Assembly (NCBI RefSeq): GCF_030552475.1
Contig: NZ_JAUPED010000003.1
Span: 310,001-374,000 of the forward strand
Origin: Mariniflexile sp. AS56
Lineage (GTDB): Bacteria; Bacteroidota; Bacteroidia; Flavobacteriales; Flavobacteriaceae
Length of the DNA: 64,000 bases
Direction of reading: 5' to 3'
This document shows, piece after piece, positions 38,680 through 47,148 of this stretch. The first letter of the stretch is position 1. Each line of letters begins with the position of its first letter. The position numbers and the translations under genes are program-made. The notes below the pieces were generated by a model that made no database searches, was not told the origin of the DNA, and worked only from the letters and a program-made list of their open reading frames with translations.

Positions 38680-38878
38680 GTTTATTTTTGTTTTGCTAAC
38701 GTATTGTTGTTAGCGGCTGCAAATATAGAAACTATTTTTAAAAAAACAATGTAAACTTGGAATCAAATTTAATCTATGCAATTAACCCCTGTTTTAAAGG
38801 GGGGGGGAGCAGTAAATTTCGGGTATATTATATGTAGAATGGGAGCTTGATTAAAAGTACCGATTACTTAAAAATAAA

Positions 38879-38910
38879 AAACCTCACTAATTTTATAATT
38901 AGTGAGGTTT
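38879..38910 (-). terminator. Terminator of tRNA-Lys copy 2
   Basis: Same perfect 14-bp stem, 4-nt loop and T run as in copy 1, shifted by 328 bp. Confidence 0.8.
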
Positions 38911-38934
38911 TAGTTTCAGACGGTGTCCTACTTG

Positions 38935-39007
38935 TGACCGGGCTGGGGTTCGAACCCAGGACCCTTTCATTAAAAGTGAAATGCTCTACCAGCTGAGCTA
39001 CCAGGTC
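38935..39007 (-). tRNA. tRNA-Lys (UUU anticodon), copy 2
   Basis: Identical in sequence to the first tRNA-Lys, including the T5-C68 acceptor mismatch and the lack of encoded CCA. The shared mismatch means either it is tolerated or edited, or both copies descend from one recent duplication before it could drift. Confidence 0.95.
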
Positions 39008-39153
39008 GTTTATTTTTGTTGTGCTAGCGTATTGTTGTTAGCGGCTGCAAATATAGAACCTATTTTTAATAAAACAATGATTTTTTGAGAAAAAAATCGT
39101 TTTTTTGCATCTCGAAAACGTATGTTTTTAATAATCAATTCGTAACGATAAAA

Positions 39154-39675
39154 ATGATTGTAATTTTAATTGGGTATATGGCCTCCGGAAAGTCCACTTT
39201 GGGTAAAAATTTAGCAAAAAAGCTAAATTATGAGTTTTTAGACTTGGACGATTACATCGAAAAAAAAGAAAATTCGGTAGTAAGTGATATTTTTAAACAA
39301 AAAGGAGAGATACATTTTAGAAAATTAGAAACACTTTACTTAAAAAAATTGTTGGCGTCACAAAATAATTTGGTGTTGTCTTTAGGTGGAGGTACACCGT
39401 GTTATAGTAATAACATGGAAACTATTTTAAATGCAGATCATGCAAAAAGTATTTATTTAAAAGCATCGATTCCTACTTTGATAGCAAGGTTGAAGAATGA
39501 AAAAAGTACACGCCCATTAATTGCCCATATTGAAACAGATGAATTATTGGCAGAGTTTATAGGGAAACATCTTTTTGAGCGTTCACTGTTTTATAGCGCC
39601 GCAAACACAACTATAAGTACAGATAATAAGTCGGCAGATGTTATTGTAGAGGAATTGGTGTTAGAACTATTCTAA
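39154..39675 (+). CDS. aroK: Shikimate kinase
   Basis: A 173-residue cytoplasmic enzyme. The start is the ATG at 39154, which puts the P-loop GYMASGKST at residues 7-15 as usual; the open frame upstream is not typical of the family. Other motifs: DLDDYIEKKE (shikimate/Mg site), FRKLE, LGGGTP, and ARLKNEKSTRPLI with the lid. Known: it phosphorylates shikimate in aromatic amino-acid synthesis. Its 3' end overlaps the convergent phosphoribosyltransferase gene by 9 bp. Confidence 0.95.
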   Translation: MIVILIGYMASGKSTLGKNLAKKLNYEFLDLDDYIEKKENSVVSDIFKQKGEIHFRKLETLYLKKLLASQNNLVLSLGGGTPCYSNNMETILNADHAKSIYLKASIPTLIARLKNEKSTRPLIAHIETDELLAEFIGKHLFERSLFYSAANTTISTDNKSADVIVEELVLELF

Positions 39676-40170
39676 AACAACTTCAAAGTTTTTCCCAACT
39701 AGTACTACATTAACATGCTCGTGTAAAGATGTTGATAATGAAATACCTTTAAAATCGGCTTTTACAGGATACTTTTTATGGTTTCTGTTTACTAAAACGG
39801 CTGTTTTAAATTGTTTTAAAGGCACGTTTAAAAAATGCTTAACACCATAAATTAAGGTAGTTCCAGAATTTAAAACATCATCAACTAATACTAACGATTT
39901 GTTTTCGTAGTCTGCAACCGGAATAGATGTTGTTATGGGTAAATGTGGGTTCTTCTTATCAATACTCACTTTACAAAGAATAGGGTTGATGTCTGATATT
40001 TTTTGAAGTACCGTTTTTAATTTTTTCGCAAAAATATAGCCGTTACTATCTATTCCTGCTAATATCACCTCTTCCTCGTTCACATTACTTTCATAAATTT
40101 GAAACGCAATACGTCTTATTTTATGGGTAATTTCGTCGTGGTTTAATATCACATTGTTTGTAACGTTCAT
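39667..40170 (-). CDS. PyrR-like phosphoribosyltransferase
   Basis: A 167-residue type I phosphoribosyltransferase-fold protein. The PRPP loop is LVLVDDVLNSGTTL (about 92-105); ILAGIDSNGYIFAKKL is the PPi-loop region. Known: proteins of this size in Bacteroidota are often called PyrR or phosphoribosyltransferase; roles include pyrimidine regulation or base salvage. RNA-binding activity cannot be judged here. Convergent with aroK. Confidence 0.85.
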   Translation of the reverse strand: MNVTNNVILNHDEITHKIRRIAFQIYESNVNEEEVILAGIDSNGYIFAKKLKTVLQKISDINPILCKVSIDKKNPHLPITTSIPVADYENKSLVLVDDVLNSGTTLIYGVKHFLNVPLKQFKTAVLVNRNHKKYPVKADFKGISLSTSLHEHVNVVLVGKNFEVVLE

Positions 40171-40254
40171 AGTAGTTGCATTATTTTAAAGTATAAAATT
40201 ACTCATTTTACCTGTTTCTATTCAATTTTTTTAAGAGGAAGTTGTGTTATAAAA

Positions 40255-40650
40255 TCATTCTTCCGAGTCATCGTCCTTAAAAGGAGATTCTTCCGTATAA
40301 TCATCAATATCTCTTCTGTCTTTTTTTGTTGGTCTCCCAACACCTTTCTTTCTATAATAGTCTTTCGAGTATTTTAAAAGTTCTTGGGCATCAAACTGTT
40401 CTTTAGGTGTGGTGTCGGTTCTGTAAAGATCTACCAATTTAGCACCAACTCGACTCTCAGGTACATCATTAACCGTAAGACGGTAGGTTATTTGGTTTTT
40501 CCTTAATTCAATAACATCTTGTGCATAAACATCACGGCTAGGTTTTACAATTTCTTTGTTTACCCGAACCTGTCCTTTTTTACATGCAGTTGTTGCAATG
40601 GTTCTTGTTTTATAATACCTAACACACCATAAATACTTGTCTATACGCAT
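40255..40650 (-). CDS. S4-domain RNA-binding protein (Hsp15-like)
   Basis: A 131-residue protein. The S4 fold is at residues 1-60: MRIDKYLWCVRYYKTRTIA, ACKKGQVRVNKEIVKPSRDV. The C-terminus is charged (KGVGRPTKKDRRDIDDYTEE). Known: Hsp15-type S4 proteins bind stalled 50S subunits carrying nascent chains. A minus-strand -7 element TAATTTTG (40693-40686) with an upstream TTG lies before it. The 169-bp gap to the FKBP gene holds nothing else clear. Confidence 0.88.
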   Translation of the reverse strand: MRIDKYLWCVRYYKTRTIATTACKKGQVRVNKEIVKPSRDVYAQDVIELRKNQITYRLTVNDVPESRVGAKLVDLYRTDTTPKEQFDAQELLKYSKDYYRKKGVGRPTKKDRRDIDDYTEESPFKDDDSEE

Positions 40651-40819
40651 ATAATTAATATTAAAACTAGGTTAATCTTGTTATGCAAAATTATATTTAA
40701 ATTGTATCTTGCGGCTCAAAAATAAGGATTATTGAGACATTCTTAAAGGGATATTAAATCTTTAATAAAGTGTGATATTAAGATTGTTTCAGTTTATCTA
40801 TTAAAAATAAAATAAACGC

Positions 40820-41776
40820 ATGAATTTTAGAAAAGTAAGCTTATATCTGTTATGTTTAACTATTGGTGTGTTATCGTGTAAAAAGGATGATGATCCCACT
40901 ATTGTAGCCGTTGAAATACGAGATAGAGCAGTGCAACAACTAGCAGATATGGATTCTATACATAAGTATTTAGATACCCATTACTACAATTCAGAAGACT
41001 TTGGAAGTTCAAATGAAAACCCAAGTTTATCTGATATTGAGATTTTTAAATTGGTTGATGGCGCATCTGTTCCAGACGGGCATACCTTATTAAGAACAGC
41101 TGTAGGTAACGCCAAAACAATTACTTATAGAGAGGTTATTTATGAGTTTTATGTGCTGAAACTTAACCAAGGTGGTGGAGCTGCTTCGCCTACGTTTGCA
41201 GATAATGTACGTGTAAACTATAGTGGATTTACTTTAGAAGATGCTGTTTTTGATGAAACGGTTAATCCCGTAATTCTTGATTTGACAACTTTAGTTCCAG
41301 GCTGGAGAAAAGTATTGCCAGATTTTAATGTAGCAGAATCTTTTGCTGATAACCCAGATGGTACGGTGAATTTTTTAAACAAAGGTTTAGGTATCATGTT
41401 TTTGCCTTCGGGTTTAGCTTATTTTTCTAGTCCCTCAGGAATTATTACAGCGTATTCTCCAATAATTTTTAAGTTTGAATTACTGCAAATGTCTGAAAAT
41501 GATCATGATGGTGATGGTATTCCTTCTTATCTTGAAGATTTGAATGGTGATGGTGAGTACACGGTAAATTATGAGGATTTAAGTGATACTTCAGATGATG
41601 ATAGCGATGGTGATGGTACACCCGATTATGCGGATACTGATGACGATAATGATGGTATTTCAACCATTAATGAAGATATTAATAATGATGGTGACCCAAG
41701 AAATGATGATTCAAATGGAAACGGGATTCCTAATTATTTAGATGCTACCGATACTATTAGAAAGGTAACTACTTAA
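40820..41776 (+). CDS. FKBP-type prolyl isomerase lipoprotein with Asp-rich calcium repeats
   Basis: A 318-residue lipoprotein (leader IGVLSC, Cys about 20, then KKDDDP). An FKBP-like domain spans about 110-225: ADNVRVNYSGFTLEDAVFDET, LVPGWRKVLPDF, GLGIMFLPSGLAYFSSPSG. The tail (about 230-318) is a series of thrombospondin type 3-like repeats (DHDGDGIPSYLEDLNGDGEY, DSDGDGTPDYADTDDDNDG), likely calcium-binding. Known: FKBP lipoproteins help fold outer-membrane or secreted proteins in this phylum, some in gliding. Monocistronic; a strong terminator follows. Confidence 0.85.
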   Translation: MNFRKVSLYLLCLTIGVLSCKKDDDPTIVAVEIRDRAVQQLADMDSIHKYLDTHYYNSEDFGSSNENPSLSDIEIFKLVDGASVPDGHTLLRTAVGNAKTITYREVIYEFYVLKLNQGGGAASPTFADNVRVNYSGFTLEDAVFDETVNPVILDLTTLVPGWRKVLPDFNVAESFADNPDGTVNFLNKGLGIMFLPSGLAYFSSPSGIITAYSPIIFKFELLQMSENDHDGDGIPSYLEDLNGDGEYTVNYEDLSDTSDDDSDGDGTPDYADTDDDNDGISTINEDINNDGDPRNDDSNGNGIPNYLDATDTIRKVTT

Positions 41777-41802
41777 TATAAGTTTATACATTGAACAAAA
41801 AA

Positions 41803-41828
41803 GCCTCGCAATTGCGAGGCTTTTTTTT
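41803..41828. terminator. Bidirectional terminator
   Basis: A perfect 18-bp palindrome (GCCTCGCAATTGCGAGGC) is flanked by A-rich sequence on the left and eight T on the right. It separates the convergent FKBP and outer-membrane genes and can act on both strands. Confidence 0.88.
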
Positions 41829-41849
41829 ATTTATAAGCTAGTTTATAAT

Positions 41850-42452
41850 TTACAGAACTAAAGATAAACTTAAAATTAATTGGTCGGGTCTAGTGTCTAC
41901 TCTGTTGTTATTGTTTAAAAAAGTAGCTTCATTTTTATTTAAACCACGCTCATATCTTAAATCAATACCCACTTTGTTTAGGTTAAGACCGATACCGAAA
42001 TTCACGCCAACTGAAAACTCATCTTCAACATTATCAATAGTAACGCCGTCAAATTCAGTGTCTAATATATATTGTAGTGATGGGCCTGCAAATACACTTA
42101 ATGGGCCTAATACTTTAACGCCTACTAATAGCGGGGCATCTAGTTTTTGCATTTCAAAGGTGTCACTGTTGTAATCACTTTTGGTGCTTGTGTAAACAAG
42201 TTCGGGTTTAAAATAAACTTTAGTACCAATTTTCCCAAATATACCTACATGGTAACCCACATTTCTATCAGGGTTTTGAGCATTATCACTAATAGATTCA
42301 AAATATTTACCATTACCATTATAATTTAAACCTCCTTTTAAACCAAAACCAGTGGCAGTTTGTGCGTAAGTGTATGATACTGTCGTTACTAAAAATAATG
42401 CAAATAAAATGGTGGTTTTACTAGCCTTCAATTTGTTTTTTAAATGTTTCAT
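41850..42452 (-). CDS. PorT-like outer-membrane beta-barrel protein
   Basis: A 200-residue protein with signal peptide (cut near SYTYAQ). The rest is amphipathic strands: GFGLKGGLNYNGNG, KVYFKPELVYTSTKSDYN, LSVFAGPSLQYIL, FSVGVNFGIGLNLNKVGIDLRYERGL, ending in LILSLSLVL, a barrel C-terminus. Known: the porin-family barrel (OMP_b-brl_2) is common in Bacteroidota and mostly of unknown function. A -7-like TATTTTTG (minus, 42510-42503) precedes it in the 310-bp divergent region. Confidence 0.85.
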   Translation of the reverse strand: MKHLKNKLKASKTTILFALFLVTTVSYTYAQTATGFGLKGGLNYNGNGKYFESISDNAQNPDRNVGYHVGIFGKIGTKVYFKPELVYTSTKSDYNSDTFEMQKLDAPLLVGVKVLGPLSVFAGPSLQYILDTEFDGVTIDNVEDEFSVGVNFGIGLNLNKVGIDLRYERGLNKNEATFLNNNNRVDTRPDQLILSLSLVL

Positions 42453-42696
42453 AATTTTTGTTTTTAATTTGATTTGAGCGATTTACTTCTTCTAATTTCT
42501 TCCAAAAATATATAATTTGTGGCCTTTGTGTGTTACATAATTCTTCTACTTTTTTATAGAATATTAATGAATACTATGTTTACAAATAGATACAAATTAT
42601 ATAATAATTGAAATTTGATATTAGCATGTAATCAAAAACGCTGCCAAAAGCAAATTATTTTCTTTTCATTACAATCAATATCATTTTTCAGTTAAT

Positions 42697-42704
42697 TATC
42701 TTTG
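42697..42704 (+). promoter_or_regulatory. -7 promoter element of tgt
   Basis: TATCTTTG matches the Bacteroidota TAnnTTTG box, 58 nt before the tgt ATG. No convincing TTG box lies upstream. The rest of 42453-42762 shows no gene or RNA that I can support. Confidence 0.5.
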
Positions 42705-42762
42705 CCAACCAAAGTGCTATTTATATTATTTAGCTAAACAATAAAAACGATAAAATCACTAG

Positions 42763-43893
42763 ATGAAATTTGAGTTAAAAGCGAAAGATCCCCAAAGTCA
42801 AGCAAGAGCAGGTGTCGTGACGACTGATCATGGTGTTATTGAAACCCCTATTTTTATGCCAGTTGGTACAGTAGGAACGGTAAAAGGGGTGCACCAACGA
42901 GAATTAAAAAACGATATTAATCCAGATATTATTCTAGGTAACACTTATCATTTATACTTGCGTCCGCAAACAAATATTATAGAAAAAGCAGGTGGCCTCC
43001 ATAAATTCATGAATTGGGATCGTAATATTTTAACCGATTCTGGTGGGTATCAAGTGTATTCACTTTCTGCAAATAGAAAAATCAAGGAAGAAGGTGTTAA
43101 GTTTAAATCGCATATAGATGGGAGTTACCATACGTTTACACCAGAAAATGTGATGGAAATTCAACGTTCTATTGGAGCTGATATTATTATGGCTTTCGAT
43201 GAATGTACACCATACCCATGCGACTATAACTATGCCAAACGCTCGATGCACATGACGCACCGTTGGTTAGATAGATGCATTAATCATTTAGATAAAACAC
43301 CTTTGAAATACGATTACAACCAAGCCTTTTTTCCTATAGTTCAAGGAAGTACCTATAAAGATTTGCGTAAACAATCTGCCGAATATATAGCGAATGCTGG
43401 TGCTGTTGGAAATGCCATTGGTGGACTTTCAGTTGGTGAGCCTGCTGAAGAAATGTATGCGATGACCGAAGTGGTTACGGCTATTTTACCAGAGGATAAA
43501 CCCCGTTATTTAATGGGTGTTGGTACTCCTATCAATATTTTAGAAAATATTGCGTTAGGTATTGATATGTTCGATTGTGTGATGCCAACCCGAAATGCAA
43601 GAAACGGAATGCTATTTACCGCTTACGGTTCTATAAATATTAAAAATAAAAAATGGGCTGATGATTTTTCTCCGGTAGATGAAATGGGCATTACTTTTGT
43701 AGATACCGAATATACCAAAGCGTATTTAAGGCATTTATTTACAGTTAACGAATTATTAGGAAAACAAATTGCTACGATTCATAATTTAGGGTTTTATTTG
43801 TGGTTGGTTCGAGAAGCTAGAAAACATATATTAGCAGGAGATTTTAGAACTTGGAAAGACCAAATGGTAAAACAAATGGATAATCGTTTGTAG
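42763..43893 (+). CDS. tgt: Queuine tRNA-ribosyltransferase
   Basis: A 376-residue cytoplasmic TIM-barrel enzyme. Motifs: TPIFMPVGTVGTVKGV, GNTYHLYLRP, LTDSGGYQVYSL (nucleophile/base region), FDECTPYP, GGLSVGEP, RYLMGVGTP and FDCVMPTRNARNG. The usual zinc cysteines near TVNELLGKQIATIHNL (CxCxxC in most bacteria) are not seen: the segment reads DFSPVDEMGITFVDTEYTKAYLRHLF. Known: it exchanges guanine 34 for preQ1 in Asp, Asn, His and Tyr tRNAs. It sits 7 bp before the YjgP/YjgQ gene, probably co-transcribed. Confidence 0.95.
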   Translation: MKFELKAKDPQSQARAGVVTTDHGVIETPIFMPVGTVGTVKGVHQRELKNDINPDIILGNTYHLYLRPQTNIIEKAGGLHKFMNWDRNILTDSGGYQVYSLSANRKIKEEGVKFKSHIDGSYHTFTPENVMEIQRSIGADIIMAFDECTPYPCDYNYAKRSMHMTHRWLDRCINHLDKTPLKYDYNQAFFPIVQGSTYKDLRKQSAEYIANAGAVGNAIGGLSVGEPAEEMYAMTEVVTAILPEDKPRYLMGVGTPINILENIALGIDMFDCVMPTRNARNGMLFTAYGSINIKNKKWADDFSPVDEMGITFVDTEYTKAYLRHLFTVNELLGKQIATIHNLGFYLWLVREARKHILAGDFRTWKDQMVKQMDNRL

Positions 43894-43900
43894 TATATAG

Positions 43901-44983
43901 ATGAAGATATTAGACTGGTACATATTAAAGCGCTATTTATTCACATTTTTAATGATGTTGTTACTGTTTGTTCCTATTGGAATAACAGTGCATCTTGCCG
44001 AAAAAATTGGAAGAATTTTAGAAAATGAAGTGCCTATAGCAGAAGTACTTATTTACTTTTACCATTTTACCATCTATTTTGCGCATTTATTATTTCCATT
44101 ATTTTTATTCTTATCTGTAATTTGGTTTACATCCAAATTAGCAAATAATACAGAAATTGTAGCCTTTTTAAGCTCGGGAGTATCGTTTTCTCGATTTCTA
44201 CGTCCGTACTTATTCGGGGCAACCATTGTCGCCTTATTATCCATAGTTTTAGGGCTTTATTTAGCGCCCAAAGCCAGTGAAGGTTTTAACGATTTTGCCT
44301 ATAAATACCTGAAAAAGGGGAAAACCGCCTTTGAAGATACAGATCAAAACGTCTTTAGGCAAATTAATGATAATGATATTATTTATGTAAGTAGCTTTGA
44401 TGTCGCTAATAAAAACGGAAGTAATTTCACTTTAGAACATTTTGAAAAAAATAAGCTAGCCTTTAAAATTACTGCAGGTAATATTAGATACATTGAAGAA
44501 GATACTACCTATAGGTTAACCAATTATACAAAACGATATATAGGAGCTAATGAAGATTTTTTAGAGGTAGAAGCAACTAAGGATACGCTGTTTTCTTTTG
44601 AAGTAGACGATTTAATACCTGTAATATACGCAGCCGAAACTAAAATGTATGGCGACCTAAAACAATTTATAGTGAAGGAAGAGGCCAGAGGCTCCTCCAA
44701 CGTGGGGCGTTTTAAACTGGTATTGTATAGAAAATGGAGTTTACCGGTTTCTGTATTTATATTAACCATTATTGCCGTAGCCGTATCGTCTATAAAGCGT
44801 CGTGGTGGTATGGGCGTAAACTTAGCTGTTGGTATATGTATCGCCATGGTTTTTGTGTTTTTCGATAAAATTTTCGGTGTTATGGCAGAGCAATCAGATT
44901 TCTCACCACTAATAGCCGTTTGGTTCCCTAATTTTATTTTTGGTATTCTTGCCATTTTCCTGCTTCGAAATGCTAAACGTTAA
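43901..44983 (+). CDS. YjgP/YjgQ-family LPS export permease (LptF/LptG-like)
   Basis: A 360-residue inner-membrane protein with three N-terminal helices, a periplasmic beta-jellyroll (about 130-260: DNDIIYVSSFDVANKNGSNF) and three C-terminal helices. Known: LptF and LptG form the membrane channel of the LptB2FG complex that extracts LPS. Which of the two it is cannot be told here; the partner gene is not in the window. The EamA gene begins 14 bp before its stop. Confidence 0.9.
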   Translation: MKILDWYILKRYLFTFLMMLLLFVPIGITVHLAEKIGRILENEVPIAEVLIYFYHFTIYFAHLLFPLFLFLSVIWFTSKLANNTEIVAFLSSGVSFSRFLRPYLFGATIVALLSIVLGLYLAPKASEGFNDFAYKYLKKGKTAFEDTDQNVFRQINDNDIIYVSSFDVANKNGSNFTLEHFEKNKLAFKITAGNIRYIEEDTTYRLTNYTKRYIGANEDFLEVEATKDTLFSFEVDDLIPVIYAAETKMYGDLKQFIVKEEARGSSNVGRFKLVLYRKWSLPVSVFILTIIAVAVSSIKRRGGMGVNLAVGICIAMVFVFFDKIFGVMAEQSDFSPLIAVWFPNFIFGILAIFLLRNAKR

Positions 44984-45866
44984 AATAAAAAACCATTTAC
45001 ACCTTCATTTTTTAGTATTTATAGCAGGCTTTACAGCTATATTAGGTGAGTTAATTACCATTACCGCTATTCCTTTAGTTTGGTTTAGGATGCTTATGGC
45101 ATCTATTTTAATATGTGTTTATGTTAAAATAGCTAAGGTTAACATAAAAATTAGCCTTAAATCTATTGGTAGATTGTCTGTAGCAGGCGTTATTATCGCG
45201 TCACATTGGATTACTTTTTTTGGAGCTATCGATGCTTCAAATGTATCTATAACATTGGCGATGTTTTCTTGCGGTGCTTTTTTTGCATCCTTAATAGAAC
45301 CTATTATTTATAAACGAGGGGTTATTTGGTACGAAATTCTATTTGGAATTATCGTAGTAATAGGCGTTTTTATTATCACAAAAAGTGAAATAAAGTACAT
45401 AACTGGTATTATTTTAGGTATTTCCTCGGCCTTTTTGTCCTCACTATTTGCAGTGCTTAATGGGCGTTTTTTAAAAGAACATTCCGCTACCGTTATTTCA
45501 TTTTATGAATTTTTAATCGGCGTTGTATTTGTATCCATTTATATTTTAATTTTTGGAAGTGGTTTTTCAACAGAATTTTTTAATTTAAGTAATTCAGACT
45601 TTGGGTATCTATTCATTTTGGCCTCTATTTGTACAGCCTATGCGTTTATTGCAGCAGTTCATGTTATGAAGGTGATTAGCCCATATACCGTAGTACTTAG
45701 CTATAATATGGAGCCTATTTATGGCGTTTTTATGGCCGTTATGCTGTTTCCTGAAAAAGAACATATGAGTTCTAATTTTTATTATGGGGCTATCGTAATA
45801 ATTATCACGGTATTACTAAATGCGATTATAAAAAACATTAAATTGCTAAGGCGAAAATGTATTTAG
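44970..45866 (+). CDS. EamA/DMT-family transporter
   Basis: A 298-residue inner-membrane protein with about ten helices in two EamA halves. Start set at the ATG at 44970 (MLNVKIKNHLHLHFL), overlapping the permease gene by 14 bp; a TTG ten codons upstream is less likely. Motifs: ITAIPLVWFRMLMAS, ASHWITFFGAIDASNVSITLAMFSCGAFFASLIEPI, and SPYTVVLSYNMEPIYGVFMAVMLFPEKE in the second half. Known: the family exports metabolites such as amino acids; substrate unknown. Confidence 0.88.
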   Translation: MLNVKIKNHLHLHFLVFIAGFTAILGELITITAIPLVWFRMLMASILICVYVKIAKVNIKISLKSIGRLSVAGVIIASHWITFFGAIDASNVSITLAMFSCGAFFASLIEPIIYKRGVIWYEILFGIIVVIGVFIITKSEIKYITGIILGISSAFLSSLFAVLNGRFLKEHSATVISFYEFLIGVVFVSIYILIFGSGFSTEFFNLSNSDFGYLFILASICTAYAFIAAVHVMKVISPYTVVLSYNMEPIYGVFMAVMLFPEKEHMSSNFYYGAIVIIITVLLNAIIKNIKLLRRKCI

Positions 45867-45910
45867 CTTCTTTAAAAGATTAAAATTTTTATATTTTCTT
45901 TAAGAATGCT

Positions 45911-45918
45911 TATTTTTG
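45911..45918 (+). promoter_or_regulatory. -7 promoter element of accA
   Basis: TATTTTTG fits TAnnTTTG and lies in the 159-bp gap before accA, leaving a leader of about 100 nt. The upstream TTG box is weak. Confidence 0.4.
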
Positions 45919-46025
45919 TACAGAAGTCAAATCGAACCAACATTTTTAGATTTTTACCCATTTAAAATGAAAAAATATGTAGGTTTGTACCTTAACTTAA
46001 GATTAATAGTTTAAACAAAATTCTT

Positions 46026-46979
46026 ATGGAATATTTAGAATTTGAACTACCTATAAAAGAACTTGAAGACCAATTACTGAAATGTAAAGTTATTGGTGAA
46101 GAAAGTGAAGTAGATGTTACTGAAACATGTTCAAATATTGAGAAAAAATTAGCAGCCACTCAAAAAGACATTTATAAAAATCTAACACCTTGGCAGCGTG
46201 TACAAATGTCGCGTCATCCAGACAGACCTTATGTGTTAGACTATATTCGTGCTATTTGCGGTGAGTCTTTCTTAGAGTTACACGGCGATAGAAGCTTTAA
46301 AGATGATAAAGCGATGATTGGTGGTTTAGGTAAAATTGGCGACCAAAGTTTTATGTTTATTGGTCAGCAAAAAGGCTATAACACGAAAACACGTCAATAC
46401 AGAAACTTCGGTATGGCGAACCCAGAAGGCTATAGAAAAGCGTTACGCTTAATGAAATCTGCCGAAAAATTCGGAATTCCTGTAGTAACACTTATAGATA
46501 CTCCAGGTGCATTTCCAGGTTTAGAAGCTGAAGAACGCGGACAAGGAGAAGCCATTGCTAGAAATATTTTAGAAATGACACGTTTAAAAGTGCCAATTAT
46601 TACCATTATTGTTGGTGAAGGTGCTTCAGGTGGTGCTCTAGGTATAGGTGTAGGAGATGTGGTTTTAATGCTGGAAAACACATGGTATTCTGTAATTTCA
46701 CCAGAATCATGTTCGTCTATTTTATGGCGTAGTTGGGAGTTTAAAGAACAAGCTGCCGATGCTTTGAAATTAACAGCTATTGATATGAAAAAACAAAAGC
46801 TTGTTGATGAAATTATAAAAGAGCCTCTAGGTGGTGCACATAGAGATCGAGAGAAAACATTTTCAGCGGTGAGCAATGCCATTGTTAAAACATTTGATGA
46901 GTTAAAAAACTTATCACCAAAAGATTTAGTATCAAATCGTATGGACAAATATTCTCAAATGGGAGTATATAAAGGCTAG
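46026..46979 (+). CDS. accA: Acetyl-CoA carboxylase carboxyltransferase subunit alpha
   Basis: A 317-residue cytoplasmic protein of normal length. Motifs: an N-terminal coiled region with [77 protein letters not shown] and [15 protein letters not shown] (oxyanion glycines), plus [14 protein letters not shown]. Known: with AccD it transfers carboxyl from biotin to acetyl-CoA, the first step of fatty-acid synthesis. A terminator follows. Confidence 0.98.
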   Translation: MEYLEFELPIKELEDQLLKCKVIGEESEVDVTETCSNIEKKLAATQKDIYKNLTPWQRVQMSRHPDRPYVLDYIRAICGESFLELHGDRSFKDDKAMIGGLGKIGDQSFMFIGQQKGYNTKTRQYRNFGMANPEGYRKALRLMKSAEKFGIPVVTLIDTPGAFPGLEAEERGQGEAIARNILEMTRLKVPIITIIVGEGASGGALGIGVGDVVLMLENTWYSVISPESCSSILWRSWEFKEQAADALKLTAIDMKKQKLVDEIIKEPLGGAHRDREKTFSAVSNAIVKTFDELKNLSPKDLVSNRMDKYSQMGVYKG

Positions 46980-47003
46980 TACGTTTAATTACATAACAAC
47001 AAC

Positions 47004-47036
47004 AAAATCTGAAGCATCATGCTTCAGATTTTTTTT
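47004..47036 (+). terminator. Terminator after accA
   Basis: A perfect 12-bp stem (47004-47015 with 47021-47032), 5-nt loop ATCAT and a run of T. Confidence 0.88.
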
Positions 47037-47148
47037 GGGTTGTTGACAATATTTATAAGTTATTAACAGTTAAATTGTTAACGAGTAGTTAACAATCATA
47101 AATCATATTCTAACTAGAAAGACGTTCTTTTTAGTTACTTTCGCAGTT

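Larger units (their letters stand above)
38523..38751. repeat. Direct repeat, copy 1, whole tRNA-Lys transcription unit
   Basis: A 229-bp block repeated at 38851-39079 with a constant 328-bp offset, no indels and only a few substitutions. It contains, on the minus strand, a TTG-N19-TATATTTG promoter (38749-38720), the tRNA gene and a terminator. The interval 38752-38850 is unique and includes a run of nine G at 38799-38807. Confidence 0.9.
38851..39079. repeat. Direct repeat, copy 2, whole tRNA-Lys transcription unit
   Basis: The second copy of the 229-bp block at 38523-38751. Differences are few single bases, none in the tRNA. It has the same minus-strand promoter (39077-39048) and terminator. 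It ends just before aroK. Confidence 0.9.

Noticed and set aside
38523-39079. tRNA-Lys repeats as att sites of an integrated element
   Set aside because: The copies are only 328 bp apart, whole transcription units rather than tRNA 3' ends, and no integrase is near.
41500-41740. Short tandem DNA repeats resembling a CRISPR or satellite
   Set aside because: They are codons for Asp-rich thrombospondin type 3-like repeats of the FKBP lipoprotein; there is no repeat-spacer structure anywhere in the window.
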